The position numbers and the translations under genes are program-made. This document shows, piece after piece, positions 5,832 through 8,555 of a stretch of DNA of 8,555 nucleotides. Position 1 is the first letter of the stretch, and the number at the start of each line of letters is the position of its first letter. The stretch is from positions 1-8,555 of the forward strand of contig JAMOOT010000219.1 in the NCBI GenBank assembly GCA_027065215.1, given 5' to 3'. The notes under the pieces were generated by a model that was given only the letters and a program-made list of their open reading frames with translations, had not been told where the DNA came from and did not search any database. Source of the stretch: Candidatus Omnitrophota bacterium. Its GTDB lineage: Bacteria > Omnitrophota > Gorgyraeia > S143-82.

Positions 5832-7548
5832 GACAATATTAATTTGTGTTTTGTTGATGGTAGGGGCGTTGATCTTATGTGGGACATTTTTTTACTATTG
5901 GCGAATATGGAATAGTAAGATGTCCAATGAGATAAGTAAGAACTTATCTTCAAATAAGAGTATATTGAGTGAAAAAAAGTTATCTCATCTTGATTATGAA
6001 GAAATTTTTAAGAACGTATTAAAAAATAGCAGCAAGGAATTATTGATAAAATCTATGGAGCGGCAAAAGGGCCGACTTAAAGCATCTAATCGTCTATGGG
6101 GCCCTTCTTTATTGGCTATAAAGTACAAGCGAGCGGATCTATTGGCCACATTGTTAGACAAAGGTTTTTTAGGTAATGGGGGAGAAATTCTTTGGCAGGA
6201 GGTAGTGGATTCCTGTGATCTTGATTGTGGGAGCGTGTTAGCAGAGAGGAAGGTTAAACCCAATGTGGAGATTATCCCTTCTCTAATACAATATTGCCCT
6301 AAAAAGGAGATGCTCTCTCTTATGCTAAAAGCAGGTTTAGATTTAAACCAAAAGGATAGTCGAGGACTATATCCGATACATTATCTGATAACCTCAGGAT
6401 TATTCGACTTAGCAGATGCGGCAATCAAGAGTGGAGCAAGTTTAAATCTAAAGGAAAAAGGGGTCTCATTATTGTGTTCTGTTATAAGTGATAGAAACGT
6501 AACCATTGCAGGTGTAGATTTCCTTCTCCAGAAGGGAGCAAGATGGGATTTATGCTCAGGAGATCTTTGTTCTCTCCATTGTGCTATTGATGTGGGACGA
6601 GTAGATATAATTGGGTTTTTGTTAGATAAAGGCGTTAGTTTGTATTCTCCCCCTCCTAAGGGGCGTTCCCGATTTTACGCCTTTGAATTGGCGGCAGTGT
6701 ATGGAGGAGTAAAGACATTAGACTTTTTATTGTCCAGACTCTCTCCGAAAGAGCGGCAGAGTTTGATTGCGGATCTGGGATTCTGGCAGGCACTTTGTTA
6801 TCCCTCCAATTTCGATGTCTCGGATGATTTGTCATTGTTGATTAAAAAATATAGGATCAATCCCAATTCAACTGTGCGGGCAAAGTGGGGTAGAGAGATA
6901 ATGGATGTGCCAATTGTTTCAATAATTGCTTTCAACGGAAATATAGAAGCACTCAAAACCATATTGGATTTAGGCGGGTATGCCCGGGTAGGAGGAGAGA
7001 ATGTTAGGCCTATAAAGTTTGCTGCTCTGGGCAAAAACGTGCAGACAGTTGATGTCCTATTAGATCGAGGTGCGAATCCTTTTTATCTTGATAAGGATAA
7101 GGTGTGGAATCTTTACCACCTGATATTAAATAGTCAGGATACGCGTGATGATGTATTAGTGAAGGTGATAAAGAGGCTATCCTCATATAAGATCGACCCT
7201 AATAAACACTCAAGGGCTGGGAGGACCCCTATTATGGTTGCGTTGCTTTCAGGGCGTTCTCTTGAGGTAATAAGGGCATTGATAGAGGTCGGTGCGGATG
7301 TAAATGCTGTGGACTACACGGGATGGTCAGTACTTTTGTATGGCTTGAGATTTGCCAAGGATCCGAGAATAATTACCCTCTTACTGGTAAAAGGGGCCAA
7401 TGTGCCCGAAAGCACGCCAGATGGCCGAGCGGTGTCCTCTTTATTGCATCAAAACCCTTATTTTACTAAGCATTGGTATCGACATCTTCACTCGTGGGAG
7501 AACTGGGGCCTGGTAGCAAGGGAGGCAAATGGTGAGCATAGAAGATAA
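5824..7548 (+). CDS. Membrane-anchored ankyrin-repeat protein
   Basis: This encodes 574 residues. The N-terminus has a short basic stretch (MRK) and one hydrophobic helix at about 4-26, which looks like a signal anchor. C19 follows L-I-L, which is not a proper lipobox. A low-complexity polar linker (about 30-60) follows. The rest is divergent ankyrin repeats, clearest at about 93-117, 162-178, 179-210, 212-242, 247-274, 362-388, 393-422, 465-497 (GRTPIMVALLSGRSLEVIRA, then VGADVNA) and 499-528. Repeats near 280-350 are degenerate. Ankyrin stacks bind proteins, so this is probably an exported, inner-membrane-tethered scaffold facing the periplasm; topology is inferred. The ATG at 5824 lies 8 bases inside the OsmC gene with GAGGTG about 10 bases upstream, so translation is likely coupled. 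A periplasmic ankyrin protein, AnkB, supports catalase KatB in Pseudomonas aeruginosa, a precedent for a link to oxidative stress. No enzymatic domain is visible and the partner is unknown. Confidence 0.88.
   Translation: MRKTILICVLLMVGALILCGTFFYYWRIWNSKMSNEISKNLSSNKSILSEKKLSHLDYEEIFKNVLKNSSKELLIKSMERQKGRLKASNRLWGPSLLAIKYKRADLLATLLDKGFLGNGGEILWQEVVDSCDLDCGSVLAERKVKPNVEIIPSLIQYCPKKEMLSLMLKAGLDLNQKDSRGLYPIHYLITSGLFDLADAAIKSGASLNLKEKGVSLLCSVISDRNVTIAGVDFLLQKGARWDLCSGDLCSLHCAIDVGRVDIIGFLLDKGVSLYSPPPKGRSRFYAFELAAVYGGVKTLDFLLSRLSPKERQSLIADLGFWQALCYPSNFDVSDDLSLLIKKYRINPNSTVRAKWGREIMDVPIVSIIAFNGNIEALKTILDLGGYARVGGENVRPIKFAALGKNVQTVDVLLDRGANPFYLDKDKVWNLYHLILNSQDTRDDVLVKVIKRLSSYKIDPNKHSRAGRTPIMVALLSGRSLEVIRALIEVGADVNAVDYTGWSVLLYGLRFAKDPRIITLLLVKGANVPESTPDGRAVSSLLHQNPYFTKHWYRHLHSWENWGLVAREANGEHRR
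7520..7525 (+). promoter_or_regulatory. Ribosome binding site for the ferritin-like/VIT1 gene
   Basis: GGGAGG lies 3 bases before an ATG (7529) and 6 bases before the next codon, a GTG (7532). By spacing alone the GTG is the better start. The two starts differ by one residue, so the product is essentially the same. Confidence 0.65.
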
Positions 7549-8425
7549 GACTGTCTTAGTCCCTCAAGATAGAGAGATGATTCTTTTATTTCAAAGAAGT
7601 GAAATAACAGAGCATTTTATTTACCGAGAATTGGCAAAAGTGGCATCTGGGAAGAACCGCGAAGTTTTGCTAAAGATATCAGACGATGAACTTACGCATT
7701 ATAACGTATGGAGGGAGTATACTGGAGAGGATGTTAAGCCAGATCAGAAGAAGATATTATTTTACTCCTTATTGGCTCGTTTGCTGGGTCTATCTTTTAC
7801 TGCCAAACTTATGGAAAGAGGAGAAAACCTTGCAGAAAAGAGATACCGTGAACAGATAAAAAATTTTAAGGTAGCAGAATCTATTTTGCGGGATGAAATA
7901 GTCCACGAGAATTTATTATTGTCTATGATAGAAGAGAGAAGAGTTGAGTATATTGGTTCTATGGTATTAGGATTAAATGATGCTTTAGTTGAATTAAGTG
8001 GAACACTTGCAGGATTGACCTTTGCATTGCAAAACAGTCGCTTAGTGGGATTGGCTGGGGTTATAACAGGCATAGCCGCTGCCCTTTCTATGTCCTCAGC
8101 GGAGTACTTATCCCAGAGGTCAGAGGTTCGAGAGGGGAAAAATCCTTTATTGGCAGCTTTGTTTACAGGATTATCTTATATAATTACGGTGGTAATTTTG
8201 GTTTTCCCATATCTTATTTTAGAAAATTATATACTATCTCTTGTTTGGTCGATTTTTAATGGAGTGTTGGCAGTGATAGTATTTGGTGTGTTTGTCTCTG
8301 TAGTAAAGGACAAGTCCTTCAAGGAGATTACATTGGAGATGTTGGGGATAAATCTTTCAGTAATATTAATTTCCTTTTTAGTTGGTTTATTGGCCAGAAA
8401 GATATTAGGAGTAGATATAGGATAG
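7529..8425 (+). CDS. Rubrerythrin/ferritin-like domain fused to VIT1/CCC1 iron transporter (MbfA-type)
   Basis: This 298-residue protein has two parts. Residues about 15-135 form a ferritin-like four-helix bundle with candidate di-iron ligands E25, E28/H29, E54-x-x-H57 (DDELTHY), E96/E99 and E123-x-x-H126 (RDEIVHE). Residues about 140-296 are a VIT1/CCC1-type membrane domain with five predicted transmembrane helices (roughly 145-166, 171-191, 207-229, 238-260, 272-293). It has the signature GLNDALVELSGTLAGL (148-163; D151 and E155 match the metal-binding acidic residues of TM1) and ALSMSSAEYLS (185-195). Such fusions are known as Er-VIT1 or MbfA; in Agrobacterium and Bradyrhizobium MbfA exports iron and protects against peroxide and iron stress. 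The cytosolic ferritin-like domain would capture or oxidise Fe2+ and the membrane part would move it out of the cytoplasm, probably by proton antiport. The gene overlaps the ankyrin gene by 20 bases and ends with a double TAGTAG stop. Family call is strong; transport direction and metal are by homology. Confidence 0.92.
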   Translation: MVSIEDKTVLVPQDREMILLFQRSEITEHFIYRELAKVASGKNREVLLKISDDELTHYNVWREYTGEDVKPDQKKILFYSLLARLLGLSFTAKLMERGENLAEKRYREQIKNFKVAESILRDEIVHENLLLSMIEERRVEYIGSMVLGLNDALVELSGTLAGLTFALQNSRLVGLAGVITGIAAALSMSSAEYLSQRSEVREGKNPLLAALFTGLSYIITVVILVFPYLILENYILSLVWSIFNGVLAVIVFGVFVSVVKDKSFKEITLEMLGINLSVILISFLVGLLARKILGVDIG

Positions 8426-8437
8426 TAGTATCTTTTG

Positions 8438-8446
8438 TGTTAAAAT
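8438..8446 (+). promoter_or_regulatory. Possible extended -10 promoter element for the tRNA
   Basis: TGTTAAAAT fits the extended -10 pattern TGnTATAAT with one mismatch, about 20 bases before the tRNA. No good -35 hexamer is visible at 17 bases upstream, which overlaps the end of the preceding gene. It is a candidate only. Confidence 0.35.
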
Positions 8447-8465
8447 ACAAGTTTATAGATTGTAT

Positions 8466-8538
8466 GGGCCGGTAGCTCAGTTGGGAGAGCGCCACGTTCG
8501 CAACGTGGAAGTCGGGGGTTCGACTCCCCTCCGGTCCA
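8466..8538 (+). tRNA. tRNA-Ala (anticodon CGC)
   Basis: A complete 73-base cloverleaf. The acceptor stem GGGCCGG (8466-8472) pairs with CCGGTCC (8531-8537) and includes the G3:U70 wobble that marks alanine tRNAs, with discriminator A at 8538. The D-stem is GCTC/GAGC with loop AGTTGGGA. The anticodon stem CCACG/CGTGG (8492-8496/8504-8508) encloses the loop TTCGCAA with anticodon CGC at 8499-8501. The T-stem GGGGG/CCCCT carries loop TTCGACT. The 3' CCA is not encoded, so a CCA-adding enzyme is needed. It reads the alanine codon GCG. It follows the ferritin-like/VIT1 gene by 40 bases on the same strand. Confidence 0.97.
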
Positions 8539-8555
8539 GAGTGGAAGATGAGGTT

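Noticed and set aside
6784..6799. Sigma-54 -24/-12-like sequence TGGCAG-N5-TTGTT
   Set aside because: It lacks the required GC at -12 and lies in the middle of the ankyrin gene, with no gene start nearby.
8432..8451. Imperfect dyad CTTTTGT...ACAAG as a terminator of the iron-transport gene
   Set aside because: The arms do not pair cleanly, the stem is AT-rich and there is no T-run after it. An extended -10 promoter element explains part of it better.
8539..8555. Possible start of a further gene after the tRNA
   Set aside because: Only 17 bases remain. An ATG at 8548 exists, but too little sequence follows to support a reading frame.

Overview
The window is a densely packed, single-strand (+) stretch of bacterial chromosome holding eight protein genes and one tRNA. 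It is AT-rich (roughly 40% GC by eye). No stretch longer than about 120 bases lacks a gene. An LPS-type family 9 glycosyltransferase points to a Gram-negative cell. A histidine kinase and a sigma-54 (NtrC-class) activator of the flagellar-regulator type, next to a FlgN/FliT-like coiled-coil protein, suggest a motile one. I cannot assign a phylum from sequence alone. Desulfobacterota- or Nitrospirota-like lineages would fit this gene mix, but that is inference.

Region 1 (1-4215) is a tightly overlapping putative flagellar-regulation operon. It contains the end of a long tetratricopeptide-repeat protein (truncated by the window edge), a 147-residue coiled-coil protein resembling flagellar export chaperones, a small soluble histidine kinase without PAS or membrane segments, and its likely partner response regulator. 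Genes overlap by 4, 50 and 16 bases, so translational coupling is likely. The response regulator has receiver and AAA+ sigma-54-activating domains but stops right after the AAA+ module. It has no C-terminal Fis-type DNA-binding helix-turn-helix, as in Helicobacter pylori FlgR.

Region 2 (4255-5307) is a stand-alone family 9 glycosyltransferase (ADP-heptose:LPS heptosyltransferase-like), separated by short intergenic gaps on both sides.

Region 3 (5421-8425) is a second overlapping operon: an OsmC-family thiol peroxidase-like protein, a membrane-anchored ankyrin-repeat protein with probable extracytoplasmic repeats, and a fusion of a rubrerythrin/ferritin-like domain to a VIT1/CCC1 iron-transport domain. 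Together they suggest a peroxide/iron-stress module in which iron is sensed or oxidised and exported while peroxides are reduced. This functional link is inference from family knowledge and gene order.

Region 4 (8466-8538) is tRNA-Ala with anticodon CGC, carrying the G3:U70 alanine identity pair and no encoded CCA end. The last 17 bases after it show nothing I can call.
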